Positions 12,216 through 26,168 of a stretch of 64,000 bases of DNA are shown piece by piece. Under the pieces are notes generated by a model that was not told where the DNA came from, did not search any database, and saw nothing but the letters and a program-made list of their open reading frames with translations. The translations under genes were made by a program, and so were the position numbers. Origin of the DNA: Montifringilla adamsi (lineage: Eukaryota; Chordata; Aves; Passeriformes; Passeridae). The stretch is from assembly GCA_017590115.1 (NCBI GenBank), contig JAGGNK010008337.1, positions 5,137,609-5,201,608 of the forward strand. The letters run 5' to 3'. The stretch's first letter is position 1; each line of letters opens with the position of its first letter.

Positions 12216-14779
12216 TCTGATGGAGAACGGCCCCGCAGTGACGCTGACGCTCCATTCTCCAAAGGCTGCTTGACGAAAAAAGTTTCTGCCCCAGCTCCGT
12301 TGGGCAGCAAATTGTCCCAGCAGCCAAGTCACTCGAAAGGAGCTCGGGTGTTTCCCAGAGAAAACACTGAATTGTTTATTTCCTGGGGCTGGGGCTGGCA
12401 CTGGGGGCTCACAGGACCCCCGTCTCTTTGCCTGGAGACCCTCACGAGCCTGGACCACCTTCCTGTAGAGGGATGGAGGGCACCAAACCTGGATTCCCTC
12501 CTGCCCTTGCAGAGGGACAGCCCTCTGGAAAAGACCCTGTTTTTTAAGGAGAGCTTTGTTCTGAGCAGCCCAAATGAGTGATACCCCACAGCCGGGGCAC
12601 TGACGCCCCTCGCCGCCGCGGCTTTATCAAGAGTGCACAAAGTAGGAAATAAATGATAGATAACTGTGAATTGCAAGGTTATGTAAACATGGAGGGGGTT
12701 CCAGAAGAATCCTATTAAACCATAAAAGAAAAGCGTGGATGGTTTATCACATCACTAAGACCCAAGAATGCATTAATAAATAGAAGAATAGATAACGAAC
12801 CGTGGAGTACAAGGCTAAACTATCCGCTATTGTGAGGATCCTGTGACAGTAGAAACAATGAAGGGGAAGAAAAAAGCTTTGTTGGTCTGCCACCAGAACC
12901 TTGTAGTGTATCTTTTATAGCCCATTTTTAATGAATTCACAGCACCTATCAGTTATTCTCTGCCCAAATCCCTCATTTTCCTCCCTCTTGAATGCAAATT
13001 CCCATGCTGCACTCTGCCTTCACCATGACTTCCCCCGTTAAACTCGGGGGCTCTCTGGGTTTCAATGGCCTTTCAGCCACAGCCAGAACAGGTTTCTGCT
13101 TTCATATTTCCAAAGGGTTTTCAGCAGGGTAACAAAAGTGGGGCTTAATGCAAAGCAGGAGTACCTCTGAGCCCTGCTGCATCCTTTGCTTCTTCCGTGA
13201 CAGGAGGGTGAATGCTCAGACAGGTCTGATTCAGCCCAGAGTGATGATGCCTAGATGTGCCTGCAAGGGAAAAAAAAACCAAACCCATGAAAGCTGTTGC
13301 TCCTCTTGCTGTTTTCCAGCCCTCTGCAAATAACACTGAGAATTGTTGGAGGGGAACTTCATATTAATCCAAGAGATAGTACCCTCTTTGTAGACACTAC
13401 TGAGACTCACTAACAGTTTATTTTCACTGCACTGAGGGGGTTTTATCATTAAATAAGGACCCGGGATACATTTACTGTAGATTACTTTTATTTTTACTGC
13501 AGCGTCGTTAGGTACAGAGCACTGAGGAGACAGGGCTGACTACCACACGCTCTGCAGTAAAACCCCTCGGTCCTGCCTCCAGCAGAATCCAAAATCCTGA
13601 TCGATTTCCACGTAAAAAATCCCAAAGACTCTGTGCTGCTGCGCTGGCAGCTCGGTGCAACACTGACATCTTGCAGGATGACACAGACTTGACAAGGCTG
13701 GCAGAGGCAGGAGAGGGTCTGTGTTAAAGGTGGGGAATGTGGCACAGCACGATGGATGCCCAAAGTTTCAGAGTTCTTTTGGGGGCAAACCCCACCTGTA
13801 GCAGGTCCCCAAGGAGCCTGAACTGGGCCCAGTTTGAGGCTCACACCAGGAACTCCTCCTGCCTCCTTACTCTTCACATCCCCAGAGGATGGTGCAGGTA
13901 GGCAGGAGAAGCCAGCTGCCTTTCCTCACTCTGAGAAAATGGAATTAAAGAGACCTGAGTGAACCCCAAGCAGTAGGCAGAAATCTGGATTTGCCTTTTT
14001 CTGGACTATCCCCACTCGAGATCCCAGCAGCTCTTGGTGCCCGTCCCACCAGCACATCCTTGTGAGCTTCTGGGAGATCCTGCAGGACAGCCACACCACA
14101 GGGTCCCTTGTCCCCAGAGACAGGACAGGGCGCCACCTCCCCTCTCCTTTGCTGGGAGCCAGAGGCGAGGCACAGGCAGGGAGGAGGCTGCCCTCCCTCC
14201 CCTCAGCCTGGAGCCTCTCTTCTGACCAGAGAGGAGCAGAGAGCAGGCGGCCGCTCTCCCAGGCACACTTCAGGCCAGTGAGGAGTACAGCCGAGTGCTC
14301 AACAGGCTCTGGAAATAAGTGGAAGTCAAATAAGTTTGCCACTCTTTGTCCCCCTTTCAATATCTAGCTTTGATCAAAATCCTTGGATACTCAAGTGGTT
14401 GTTGACTTAATGTAGTAATGAGACATAGCCTTAAGTGAGGCCATTTCCGTGCCCATTCAGGCTCTCTGAGAGCAAGGGATGCAGGAGGAAAAGCCTCTCC
14501 TGGTCTCTGGGAGCTGCAGCAGAGCCCAGAGCAGAGCTCTGGCTCCCAGGAGAGATAGCAGGAAGGCCTGGTGGCCACAGCTACACGAGGCACACGTAAT
14601 ATCCTTTTTGTGTAACAGAGCCTCGCTGGCATGGTGCTGGGTGACACCAAGAAATCCACTGGAAACATCTCCTCCAAAAGCTGCAGCAGGTGGCCAACTC
14701 CAGCGGGGCCTGGACACCAGACACCATTGTCACCATCGTCTCCTCCTGGAGACCACTGGGGAAGAGGGTGGCACCATCC

Positions 14780-14850
14780 CAAGGACATGGACTGGATGGT
14801 CCTACAGGCCCTTTCCAACTGAAAGGGCTCTGCGATTCCCTGGGGCAGGC
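14780..14850 (+). mobile_element. CR1 LINE 3'-end fragment
   Basis: ACTGGATGGTCCTACAGGCC followed by CTTTCCAACTGAAAGGGCTC and GCGATTCC matches the CR1 3' pattern (GGATGATC..., CCTTCCAAC..., TGATTC). The copy is diverged. Upstream sequence to about 14,620 may belong to it. Confidence 0.65.
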
Positions 14851-15629
14851 TATCGACCTGAGCAAGGCAGGAGGGAGGGAAGAGCCCAGGAGCCCTGAGA
14901 AAAGTAAAAATTCTCCAGGTGACGGGGAGCAGCTCAGCCAATTAGGATTTTAATTCCCCTCGTTATGCACAGCCAGTCAATAAATTCTGCACCAAGCAGC
15001 TGCTCTAATTCTTAAGCCCATTAAGCCCTACATCTGATAGGCGGGCGGGAGGGGCTGCCACGGGGCACAGACGGTGCTCCTCGAGATATGAAACATTTCC
15101 TCTCGTGCATCTGGGTCACCCCACCCAGCCCCACTCCGAATGGGTATTTTATGGAGGCAGCGAGCAAGAATTTATATAAATATCCTGCCAGAGACACACA
15201 TACCACATATGGAGAGAATAAAGAGGTGGCTGGATGAGATGCGGTGAGGGAGAGCTGGCGCTGCAATGGAGCAGGAGAGCAGAGCTGGAGGGGGAGAGTC
15301 CGGGATGGAGCAACAGGATTTGGGTGTCTGAAACGGAGGGAGATGGTCCCAAAGAGCTGGGCAGGGAGCCAAGAGGGAAGAAAAGCAGGATCAGAGATGC
15401 AAGGAAAGAAGAAAACTCCTGGAGCAGTATGGCAAGCCCGGAGAGGGCTGGCTGCCTCTGAGGTGGGAGGAGGCCAGGAGCCACAACAACAATTCCTGGA
15501 GCAAAGGGGCAGATGGCTGGCTCGGAGGTATTCCCCCCACTGCAGAGATGAAAGGCAGGAGAGAAAAGGGAATACACTGGGAGTGGAAAAGCCTTTGGCA
15601 GCCAAGACGGTTTTGCTTGTTAATTGGCA

Positions 15630-15671
15630 ACAAGCTAACACATTAATTACAAGCTAACACATTAATTACAA
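15630..15671. repeat. Tandem 19-bp repeat (2.2 copies)
   Basis: ACAAGCTAACACATTAATT is repeated exactly at 15,630 and 15,649, with the start of a third copy (ACAA). The unit contains an ATTAATT homeodomain-like core. Confidence 0.85.
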
Positions 15672-16654
15672 AGTTACTGGATGGTCAGGAAAAACACTGG
15701 CAGCGGAGCAATTCGCATTCCTCCAGAGACTGAACAGAGTCTGCTCTAGGAATGCTGCCTCTGCCCACCCACATCCAGGATCTGAGGACCCCAAGGCCTC
15801 AGAGCCAGGCAGAACATGAACAGGGATTAAAAACCATCCCACCTTCAGCTGAGATTTCACTCATCTCAGATTAGTGTAAAAGATTAATTGCAGGACATGT
15901 ACATCCAGCCAAAATTTATTCTCTTTTCATCCCTTAGACACAAATTTGAAAACAAGCTGCCCACTGCACAGCAGGAAAGCACCAAGGCTCTGCTCTCCCT
16001 GTCAGCTCCACAGGGCTCTGGATGAGAGAGCAGCGACGAGCCCTTAAGCCATGATCAAGGCAAGGGGCACAAATTAAAGTTTGCTCGACTCTGAATGCAC
16101 TGGCTGCAATGAGCCTGCTCCTCTAATCCTATCCAGCCCCAAAACGTAATTTCCTACTTGGAAGGCTGGCTGGAGCCATTCATGTCTCAGCCCCAGCCAA
16201 AGCCCAGTCTCTCTCCAAAGTCTCTCTTCCAGGCTGTTCCTGGCCTGGAAGCCAAACACGGGTTTATTGTCGGGAATCAAACGCAGCCTTTGGCACATGC
16301 TGGCAGTCGCGGCTCTCCAAGCCCGGCGCACGGCTCCCACAGGGCAGGGACACGGCACTGTCCGGAATCCCAGTGCCAGGCTGTGGGCTGGGGGGCTGGC
16401 CAGCCCCAGCAAAGCCCCTAGGACTTCCCCCATGTCCAGCACAGCCCCCTCTGCTCCCCAGCCAGCCAAAGGGAGACACAGCAAAGCTCCGGACAGCTGC
16501 TGGAGCACCACTATCAGCAGTGCCCCCACTAATCTCAAGTGGAAGAATATTTTGCTTTTCCCTGAACCTCCCAGCAGCTGGAAGGTTGATGCACTTTGGT
16601 TTGGATTCAAAATCTTCTTCCCGGAAGGAGCTTGTGGGTTCAAAAGCTCCAGTA

Positions 16655-16720
16655 TTAGGATGAAATTCTTCCCTGTGAGGGTGGTGAGGCAGTGGCAGAG
16701 TTTTCCCAGAGAAGCTCCAT
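16655..16720 (+). mobile_element. CR1 LINE fragment
   Basis: GATGAAATTCTTCCCTGTGA, then GGGTGGTGAGGCAGTGGCAG and CCCAGAGAAGCTCC follow the conserved CR1 block before the 3' end. The terminal repeat itself is absent. Confidence 0.7.
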
Positions 16721-19700
16721 GTGTTTATTGCAACTCCTGCAAACAGCACTAATAAGTTTGCTAATAATGGCACAGATCAGTGGCTGCTGCTGGTAAATTA
16801 ATTAGGAACAGCATCACTGTGCTCTGATTAGTTGCCATCCTTCCACCTTGTAATTTTGTCACCAGCTCACATTTCAAACGCCACTAGAAGCCCACTCGAG
16901 CAAGCCCATCCAGAAGGGGGGACCTGCAGTGCTGAGCACATGCTCAGAACTGAGAGAAAATGGCTTGAAAACCTTCAAAGCTTGTCAAGGCCAGTTTATT
17001 CAAGGTAATTAATCTGTCGTTTTAAGAGCATTATGTATTTCCTGCACAAACCAGCTGGCAACACGAAGCCGCTGCAGAAGCATCTCAGTGTAGCGGGCCC
17101 CAAGAACGCGAGGCTCAGGGATCAGCCTTTCCCCTCCCAAAGCACGGCTTCAGCTGGAAATTCATGATTACGTGGATTGGCTCCTCTCCCTTGCCTGCTG
17201 GGGTTTGAACTCAAGGCTCTCTGTTTCCTCGCAACTGTGAGCACCTGGAATTAAGTGAAAGTTTTAATTCCAAAGGCCACTGAACACTCCAGATCCAAGG
17301 AATGCACCTCAAAGGCTGCAGTGACAGGAGCCAATACTCCAGATCTGGAACTGCAGCCCTCACCACCTCAGCTGTGGCAGCAACACAGATGGGAGCACAG
17401 AAATCTTTCCGTCACTTCTGATTACCCAAGTTAATAATTTAGCAGGAAATGGGGTTCCTGTGGGCCATTAGTATTAATTATTCTGCAATGCCCCGCCCCT
17501 GAGGAGAGACTGAAGACACTGTGACGCACCCAGTGATGCACTGATGTACCTGCCTGTCCACTGTCCACCTGCAGCAGAGAGAATTTTAATTAACTGGGAC
17601 CAAAAGAGCCTTCTGAGGTTCTGGGGGAACAGGCAGCAAACCCTGCTAGGGCCGTTCAGATGCTCGGTGCACTCATGGTGCAATCCCCGGGTGCCACCAC
17701 AGCAAATGGAGATCAAAAGCAACAATAGTCTGCAATCAAGGATATCTGCATAATAGTTTTCCTGAAGGATGTTTGTGCAGGTGAGCGAGGAGTAAAGCAT
17801 TGTTTCATCAAATGGTAATTTCCTTGTATCTCAGAGAATGAATCCCATTTGCTCGCCGGGGTATAATTCAATTAAAGGGGAGAACCCTACGCCAGGGAAT
17901 GAAATCTATCGGTTTGACTGCGATGCTGCAAATCACACCAAGCAAGAAAATGGCATTTGGTCCTGACATCATGATTTATTTCCTACTCAGGATCTTATAA
18001 TTCTTACAAGATAAGCCAAGACGAGAAATTATCACGTGTGCGTGGGGGTCGTTCCTGATCCTCTTTATTTTCCCTTCCCAACTGCAGGACTGTGTGTTCC
18101 AGCCTTATCTTTGAAGAGGCCAGTAAAATAAATGGAAATATTTTACAGAGGCCAAGTAACCCTTGCTCTGCACCCATGGCAGGCTCAGGCATCTCCAACA
18201 TCCAGCCACATCCAGCATGGGCCCATAGAGCCCCACTACTTCTCTCCCCCCACCCCACTCCCCTTTCCTCAAGAGGGTAGTGAGGAAGGAATGCTCTGCT
18301 CCATGGAGAACTCTCTCCTCTCTCCCACCACAGCAGCTTGGGAGTGTCAGGGGAAGGCTGTCAGCTGTCCTGCCTGGATGAGGCCCCAGCATGGAGCCCT
18401 GCCAAGGGGAGGCTCTCTGTCTGCCAGCCTAGGGACACTGCCCGTGCCCCAGCTGTGCCCAGCCCACCTCGCCCACCCGCATTCTTCTCCCCTCCCTTGG
18501 CAGCTGCCTGTAAGGGCACCTCGGCTCATCTCCTTGGCTACCAGCAGGAATGCCTGGGCAGGGGATGTGCTGTGGTGCCTCTGCCCTCCTCAGTGAGCGT
18601 GTCAGGAACCCTCATCCATGGACAGTCTGTGAATTCATTGTCCTCCCAACGCAGCTCAGCTCTTGGGCTGCCCATGTCACAGCCGCCCTTTGCACGGCAC
18701 TGGGGGGAAGCCGTGGGCAGCATTACCAGACACACTTGGCTTCCTTCAGAGAGACTTTTCAGCTAATTGACCCTCCTCCTCCTTATTTGCTTTCGGGATC
18801 TTAAAATCTTCCCCCTCTCACCATCAGGGGAGCATCTTTTCCTCTTCTTGCCCACACTCCAAATTCCTGAGCACAGGTAAACAGACATCCATTCCAGCCT
18901 GTCAGCAGGCAAGGAAAGCTAATTAAAGTATTTGTAGCACTGCTGGATGGTATTGCAATCCTCTGCAACTGGATCAGAAAGCTGTCTGGCCAAAAATAAA
19001 CGGCATTTGAATTTATTGTATTTTTACTGTATGCAGTTTACCCCTTTACCACCACTCCCCATAACATCTCTATCACAAAAGTGTCTCCACTCCACAGAAG
19101 TCTCTTCTCACAGACCTTCCTAAAAGGGCTGTGTGTCCACACAAATCTGACCTCCCGGTGAAGGCTGTTTTCTCCCAAGTGCCCTAAAAACTGTGCTAAC
19201 AATGCTTCCAGCTGTGCTGGGGGTGGACAGGCAGGCTGGGGAAGCTGCAGCAGAGGACAAGCCACCCCAATGTGCATCTGAGGAACGGATGGGTGACAGT
19301 CACCTTGTGCTTTGCACTTCACCTGCTACCTGCCCGCGCTTTTCCCTCTGGGAGACGCGGCTGCACCGAGTCATTCCAAGTTCTACCCCTGAACCAAAAG
19401 TTCATCTGAGTTTGAGAACAAAAGCAGTGCTGTTTGTCCCTGCATGCCAAGGACTACGACTATTGAAAGGGTTCCTCACTACAGGCTTGTCACTGTCCCC
19501 ACTTTAATCTCCTCCGCTCCTCTGCTCCCTGCCTCCCTCCTGCCGCTCCAGAATGCTTGGCCAGGCCAGCAGGATGCTCTGGGCGAGCCTTGCTGGGGAA
19601 CCCACAGCCCCTTCAGCTCCCTAACAAGATCATCACCTCCTGCCAGAGAAGAAACTCCCACCAAAAATAATTCTGATATCCAAACCCTGTTACCAACTGC

Positions 19701-21017
19701 TCTTTGACACAAACGGCCTCGGCAGCCCCAGCAGATCCAAGTGCTGCCTCCAAACACCTTTCGGGAACTCAGGTTTCCCTTTCCACAGAATTTATTGTGT
19801 TTGTCTGCTGACAGAATAAGGCAAAACCCACAAACAGCCATTTTTAAGACACCCTGAGCATTTCAGGAGCCGGGGCACCGATGTCACACACATTAACAGC
19901 TGGTGACAGCCCAGCGCTGTCACATTAGTCAGCGCTGCAGCAGACAAGCATTATTTGCCCATCAGCCTTGAAAGCTATCGCCACGACCTGGGAAAGAGAC
20001 AGAGACAAGGAACACATGGCTTGGATGGAGTCACACAGAGCATCGTTATCGAAGTGAAAAACAGCTCCTTTCCAAAGCTGTTGGCGGCGGAATTCTAGGT
20101 TATCCAGGTTATCTCCTGGCCCGCACAAGGAAATCTTGGTGCAGCCATTATCTGAGAGCAAACTGGTTCTGTAGTTTGCAAAATTAATAATATTTAGCCT
20201 GCTAGTTTCCGTAGTAACCAGCCTGCTATCCCTCCCTGCCTGCCCGTGGCAAGGTCTCTGAAGCATTTCACATAGTACTTATCCATTTTCTTGCTCTCAC
20301 CTCGCTCTCACCTTTACTTTCAGCGCAGAACGCAACACAATCCACCGCCACTAAAGACTAGGCTGAGAGTCAGATTAAAATTATCCCTGTTTGCCCTGAC
20401 CTCTTTTCTCTGCAGGTGAGAGTGTCCCCATTCAGCAGCTAAATGAAGCAGAAATGATGGAGTGTTTGTTTTCCCTGACTTTTCCTCAGCTTGCCAGTAA
20501 ATTTACAGCCACGAATATGAAGTGTTAATTTAATGTTCCCACTGAGCATCTCATTGTCAACAAAGGCTTCAAACCCTACGAGAGGAAAAGGTTAGCTCAT
20601 GCAGAAAATGACCCTTATGGCTTGATTGCCTTCTGGTCCAGACTCGCTGCGAGCAGAAAGCGGAGGGCTTTGACTCGCAGCTTAATGCATTTGATGGCGA
20701 TAAATGGGAGCTCTCTGCCTCGGCGCAGGGACGGAATCACCTGTAATGCTCACTTATTTGTCCGCACAATCTCCACGGCCCCAAAGGGAAGTGGCCTCGT
20801 TGCGCCCCTGTTCCCCCCTCCCAAAACTAATTTGACAGAACTGAAAAGTTAAACCCTTCATTATCCCCCAACTTCAGCGGAAGGGGCTTGCTGGCTGTAG
20901 ATTACAACAGGACAAATTAGTGGTGGCGTGAAGCATGAAATTGCTTTCTTCACTTGGCGCTTCAAAACTTTAAGGCCTCGGCTCTGGTGATGTGCAAAAA
21001 AAAAAGTTCTTCCAGGG

Positions 21018-21209
21018 AGGAGAAAGAAAGAAAGAAGACAGAAAGGAAGGAGAGAAGGAAGACAGAAAGGAAGGAGAGAAGGAAGGAGAGAAGGAAGGAG
21101 AGAAGGAAGGAGGGAAGGAAGGAAGGAAGGAAGGAAGGAAGGAAGGAAGGAAGCAAGGAAGGAAGGAAGGAAGGAAGGAAGGAAGGAAGGAAGGAAGGAA
21201 GGGAGGGAT
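21018..21209. repeat. GGAA/GAAA microsatellite
   Basis: About 190 bases of pure A/G on the + strand, grading from AGAA and GGAGAGAA units into near-perfect GGAA repeats. Long low-complexity frames on both strands come from it. Confidence 0.95.
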
Positions 21210-24200
21210 AGTCAAAAGCCTCCATGGGCTTTTAGTGGCAGAATTATACATGCAGAAGGCTTCACTACCAGCACATTTAGTTACTTTCCCTGGAAAAAGG
21301 AGCTTAATACTCGCTGTAAGTAACATTTACAGAACTAATCTGAGGACCAGTTGGAGCACAAGCAAGAGCCACCGCATGGTTTGTGCTACACTAACCCTGC
21401 TTGGGATCTTTAGGAGAAAAAAGAAACCCTGACAGTGGTGTGGAACAGGATACAACAATTCAAAAGAGACTCAAATACCAGATTTTATTTTTCTTACAGC
21501 TAAAACTAAACCTGGAAGCAAGACAGAGATTATGACACATGCTAACGCACACATGGTGGGACTATTCATTGGGAAACCAAGAAAAACCCTCTATTAGCAG
21601 CCAAAATGTTTTAAAAAAATAAACATCCCAACCCCAGCCAGACGCTACTGACTCAAAACCCACAAAAATGCCTTTCCACAAGCTTTTCTGAAAGCCCAGT
21701 ACCAGAGGGGATTAATTTGGGTGAAACCCTTTTTTGCACTGCTGGCATTTAGACTTCCAAAGTCTATCTGGAGTCAGAGGTATAGGTAGAAGAAAATGTC
21801 ACCAACTGGCCCAGCAGTTTGCAGCCCATCTCTCATTGCTTCCCAAGGCAGACAGGGATTTCAGAGGTCACAGCTGAAGCACTGGCATTTCATCAAGGAC
21901 CTAAATTACACAAATGAGTCTCTAACTCATCCGGCTGGCTGTGCACCTGCTGGGAAGCAGCCCCTCCCATCCCACATGAACACCACTGAAATCCCAGCTC
22001 CAGGAAAGCCAGGGAACAGGAGAAGTTGATGGGGTTCACAGGGACACAGAAGCATCCACGAAGTAACAGCGGGAATTGAATTCCACAAGTGCCGTTTGAA
22101 CTGCGTTTCCTTCAGCAAGAAGCAGGCGTGGGTCTCGCCATGTCCCTGCAAGGAGCAGGAGTGTTTGCAGAGAGACAGCTGCTCCCAGGCCCGAATGTTT
22201 TATTCAGTGTGTGCCCAGCCACGCCAGGCTGGAGCTCCGCGGGCTGCTCCCAGCCACGCCGCCTTTGGGAGCCATTTGCCGGCCACATTGTCAGTTAACA
22301 GGAGTCATTTTGAAAGCAGCAATTCAGTCTCTACAGTCCTTTCCTAACAGCATTTTCAGCCTGCAATTTGGATGATAGGAAAATTACAACCCTGCTGCAC
22401 TATATTATGTGATATAAATGTTATTGCAATTAAGCCGATGAGGAGAAACCCCAGAAAACAAAGATGTGTCGTTGCTGCTTTCTCCGTGTTCTCTCCCCAG
22501 AAGCCGAGCAGTTACAGAAGGGCAGTGCAGGGGAAGAAGAGTTTCCATGAGCTGGAGGGGCTGCAGGAGCATGGGAGCAGCACAAAGCCCTGGGGACACA
22601 CTGGGATTTCAGCCAGCTCCCTAACAAGTGATTTCCCTATGGCACACACAATGGAGAACTGCTCTGAGGAACGAGGAATGGCCAAAAGCAGTCCAGGCAT
22701 CCAGGCATCCTTCTGGGGATGGAATAGGACATGTCAGGGCACTCTGGAGGGGATTTCCCACCAACTATGCCAGAGATCTTCATTGCTCATCTCCTCAGCA
22801 CCCACCCATCGTTTCCTTCTCCCAGCCCAAGCTCCAAACACCTCTGGAGCATTTTGATGTACCTGGAAGACATCAGCCCAGGTAGCACAGCATCACCTGC
22901 CTGTGCAGAGCAGGAAAATGGCATTATAGGATATATGTGCTGTGGGTGAGCCAGCCCCAGTGTCACCTACAGGCAGTGCTGCTGCTCGGGGACAAAGGCT
23001 GTCCCAGACACCCGGCCAGCTCTGCAAACACCTGGCACCTTCTCCCCAAAGCCTCAGCTGGGCACTGAGCAAACGTTTACTGACAGGAGCACCAGCCATA
23101 GTGAATGACTTTGATTTCACTGTTTCTGAAGAGGAAAAAAATAAAGCAAAAAAGGAGTCCTAGCACTCATCATTTACTCCAAGGTGCTGTAACCAGGTAG
23201 AAACTTGTCTTTTATATGCTGAACTGTGTCCATGAAAACACATTATCTTTAAGTGGGCACTGGAGGAACCACACTCAACATTGACTTCTTCATGCCATCG
23301 CTAACACTGGCTACTTCAATCATTTGAAGGTTTAAGTGGAGATTAGCAGAGACCTCACCTACATCTCTCTCTGGCAGTTCAGCATGTTTGGGGCATGCTC
23401 TGCAGCAGCAGAGCCCCGAGGAAACCCTGCAATCTGCAGAACAAGGTCTCTGTCACAAAACCAGAGCTTGGAGAGGCACGTGCCAGATCCCGTTACTCAG
23501 GCAGCTCCCACAGGGTGCCCAGCTCTTCCCCATTTGGCTGCAGATCCCAAGCCTGGCCAGCACCTCAGCAGAAATCCTGTTTCCTCAGCAGTGGACAAGC
23601 TCAAATGCTGTAAGAAATATCCTAAGCAACTCTGCCACACAAGAGGCCTGAAAAGCAAGACAATTATTTCTTCCTTTTTATTCTTTTTTTTTTTTGGGCT
23701 GCCAGGCCTGGACACTGGAGGATTCCAGAAAAAACTGGCGACGGCATGTGGCTTCTTTGAACATCCCTCTGAACATCAGAAAGCTGTGCAAAGGGTGGAA
23801 GGTCTCCAGCTCTCCAGGAGATGGAGCAAGCCTCTTGCTGGCAGGGAAGCCGGGGTGCTTCCCAACCTCTGCCAGGAGCAGGGCACGTGGCTCAGACCCT
23901 GCTGGCTCCTCAGCCCTGTGGAAACCCTCCTGGTCCTGCCCCGTGGCCCAGCAGCGAGGGGACTGGCAGCCACATGTCCCTAATGGCCAGCTGCGATGTG
24001 CTGCCACGTCCGGCTGATTAGCTGTGGGTGATCCGAAATGTCAAACCATTATCTGCGACAGCCACCGCCACCGGCGCACAACGCCCTCCTAATCACGGCC
24101 TTACTGGCAGTAAGTGGGAAAGGTGATGCTTAAAACACAGAGAGGAAATCAGCCTGAATTACTGAAACAAACCAGCAAACCCCTTTGTTCCTGTCAGCTT

Positions 24201-25168
24201 TTCCTAGGCTGGTGAAAGGCTCGTGTCCTCGCAAGGCGATTTGCAATATTCTAACTAAGATGAAGGGCATTAAAAGCCTCCTGTCCCACCCCTACACCCA
24301 GGTACCTGCACACCTGCCCTGCTATGGGTCTGTAACCTCTGCTCTGTGAATGCTCCCGTCCCCATCCAGGGCTGGGAGCGTCTGGGAGGAAAATCCTGCC
24401 AAGGGCAAGGGGGACAGAGCTCCTCACAGCACCTGCAGCTCATGTTCACTGGAATAAACAGCCTCTGGTGCAGGGCAGGACAGGGGCAATCAGCTCCTCC
24501 TCATACCATTTGCTTCCAGAGCACAGCTCCTGCCCACATGTGCTCTCACTCCAGCACTCTGGAACAGGCAGCCTGAAAGCACTCCTGGCCAAAACCAGAC
24601 CCAAACGATGCTGCATTCAGCTACTGTCATGCTTGACACTTCTTATGATTTCTTGGGAAAACGTTAATTTGAAACATTTCTATGCTCCACGCCAGTGCCA
24701 CAGCAGGGAATAATCGCCCCATTTCAAGCTCAGAGCAAGGCTCAGATATAGGGAAAAATTAAACAAGGATAAGAGCAAGAAACCGTTAAATGTCAAAAAT
24801 ATTTTACTGCCGGTTCAACAACAAAGTCTGGAGGAGATAAGTCTGTGTGTGTACTAATGTTATATAAAAAAGTGATTATTCAGCCCTGGGAACAGAGCTA
24901 TTGATTCCAGTAACAAAGGGCACTATATACACTACAGTGGGTTTGCTCTTTTTAGCCTGGGAAAATTGATTTTCTTAAACTTTCCCTTGAACCTGCAGTA
25001 GGGTTTAATCTGAACCTAAAGGAGCCTTTTAAGAACTCCCATAAATTAAAATTATATCTCTTCATTTGGCACATTTTGGGTTCCTGCTGTTCCAGCAGAA
25101 CCACGAGAAACGCTGGAGAAAGAGGTGGGAGGAAGTGATAAGGGCATTTTGCAACAGCTTCCCTGCAC
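21210..25168. other. Intergenic, no gene seen
   Basis: No element recognised. The 215-codon frame at 23,336-23,983 carries a phenylalanine run from a poly-T tract and has no domain. Confidence 0.55.
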
Positions 25169-25246
25169 ACGTTTGTTTCCACACATTGGAAATAACACGT
25201 AAACATTTAGACGTTTGTTTCCATACATTAGAAACAACAAGCAAAC
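25169..25246. repeat. Diverged tandem pair, 42-bp period
   Basis: ACGTTTGTTTCCACACATTG and ACGTTTGTTTCCATACATTA begin 42 bases apart, each followed by GAAA.AACA. The copies differ at several sites, so this pair is older than the other duplications. Confidence 0.75.
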
Positions 25247-25680
25247 ACTGAAAGTAAGCGAAGCAAAACATGAGACAGCTTAATACTACAGCCAGACTTA
25301 AAGGCTGAAATTTAGCAGGGGAAGAGAAAGATGAAGGCTGCAGCAGCACAGGAGATAAGAGGCTCCTCAGAACCCACCTGGGAGCCAAGAGCAGGAGCGG
25401 GGCAGCGGGGAGGCACCGCTGGGCCAGCTCTGCTGTCACCCTGGGCACAGATGTCCCACAGGGGCCTGACCCATTTTGGTTTACTGCCACGCCAAAGGCA
25501 GGTGGCACACGGAGCAGCACCCGTGGAGGGGCTCAGGCGTTCAGGCTGTGTGCCCAGGTGGCACAAGGCTGGCAGGGGGCAGCCAGCTTTAAATCCACCT
25601 GCAGATAAAGGGAGGTGGTGCCCAGCCTGGAAACACCCAGACACCTGTTTTACATTGTAGGGTGCCTGAGGACCAGGCAG

Positions 25681-26168
25681 GTGTGACCCCTCACACACCA
25701 TCTCCATGACAGTGGGTGAAGGTGTGAGCACCCTACACACCCACCTCTGTGACCATGGGTGAAGGTGTGACCCTTCACACACCATCTCCGTGACCATGGG
25801 TGAAGGTGTGAGCACCCCACACACTCATCTCTGTGACCATGGGTGAAGGTGTGACCCTTCACACCCCATCTCTATGACCATGGGTGAAGGTGTGACCCCT
25901 CACACACCATCTCCATGACCATGGGTGAAGGTGTGAGCACCCTACACACCCATCTCTGTGACCATGGGTGAAGGTGTGACCCCTCACACACCATCTCCAT
26001 GACAGTGGGTGAAGGTGTGACCCCTCACACACCATCTCCATGACCATGGGTGAAGGTGTGACCCTTCACACACCATCTCTATGACCATGGGTGAAGGTGT
26101 GACCCCTCACACACCATCTCCATGACAGTGGGTGAAGGTGTGACCCCTCACACACCATCTCTGTGTCA
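25681..26168. repeat. Minisatellite, ~12 units of 41-43 bp
   Basis: Units follow GTGTGACCCCTCACACACCA, then TCTCCATGACCATGGGTGAAG. Two versions alternate in part: a 41-base ACCCC/TCACACACCA type and a 43-base AGCACCC/TACACACCCA type. Units are nearly identical, so the array is young and likely variable in length. Open frames across it are artefacts of the repeat. Confidence 0.93.

Larger units (their letters stand above)
12216..21017. other. Intergenic, repeat-poor apart from listed CR1 pieces
   Basis: Mixed-composition single-copy-looking DNA. AT-rich pockets at 12,610-12,960 and 16,750-17,060 might be regulatory. Frames of up to 206 codons are overlapping shadows on both strands. No RNA gene is recognised. 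Confidence 0.55.

Noticed and set aside
14357..14941. 194-codon antisense frame
   Set aside because: It overlaps the CR1 fragment and has no retrotransposon protein motif in that orientation.
20954..21432. Long lysine/glutamate/arginine-rich and serine/phenylalanine/proline-rich frames
   Set aside because: They are direct translations of the GGAA microsatellite on either strand.
25312..26047. Antisense frames with repeated histidine/glycine-rich units
   Set aside because: Produced by the 41-43 bp minisatellite; unit length variation shifts frames.
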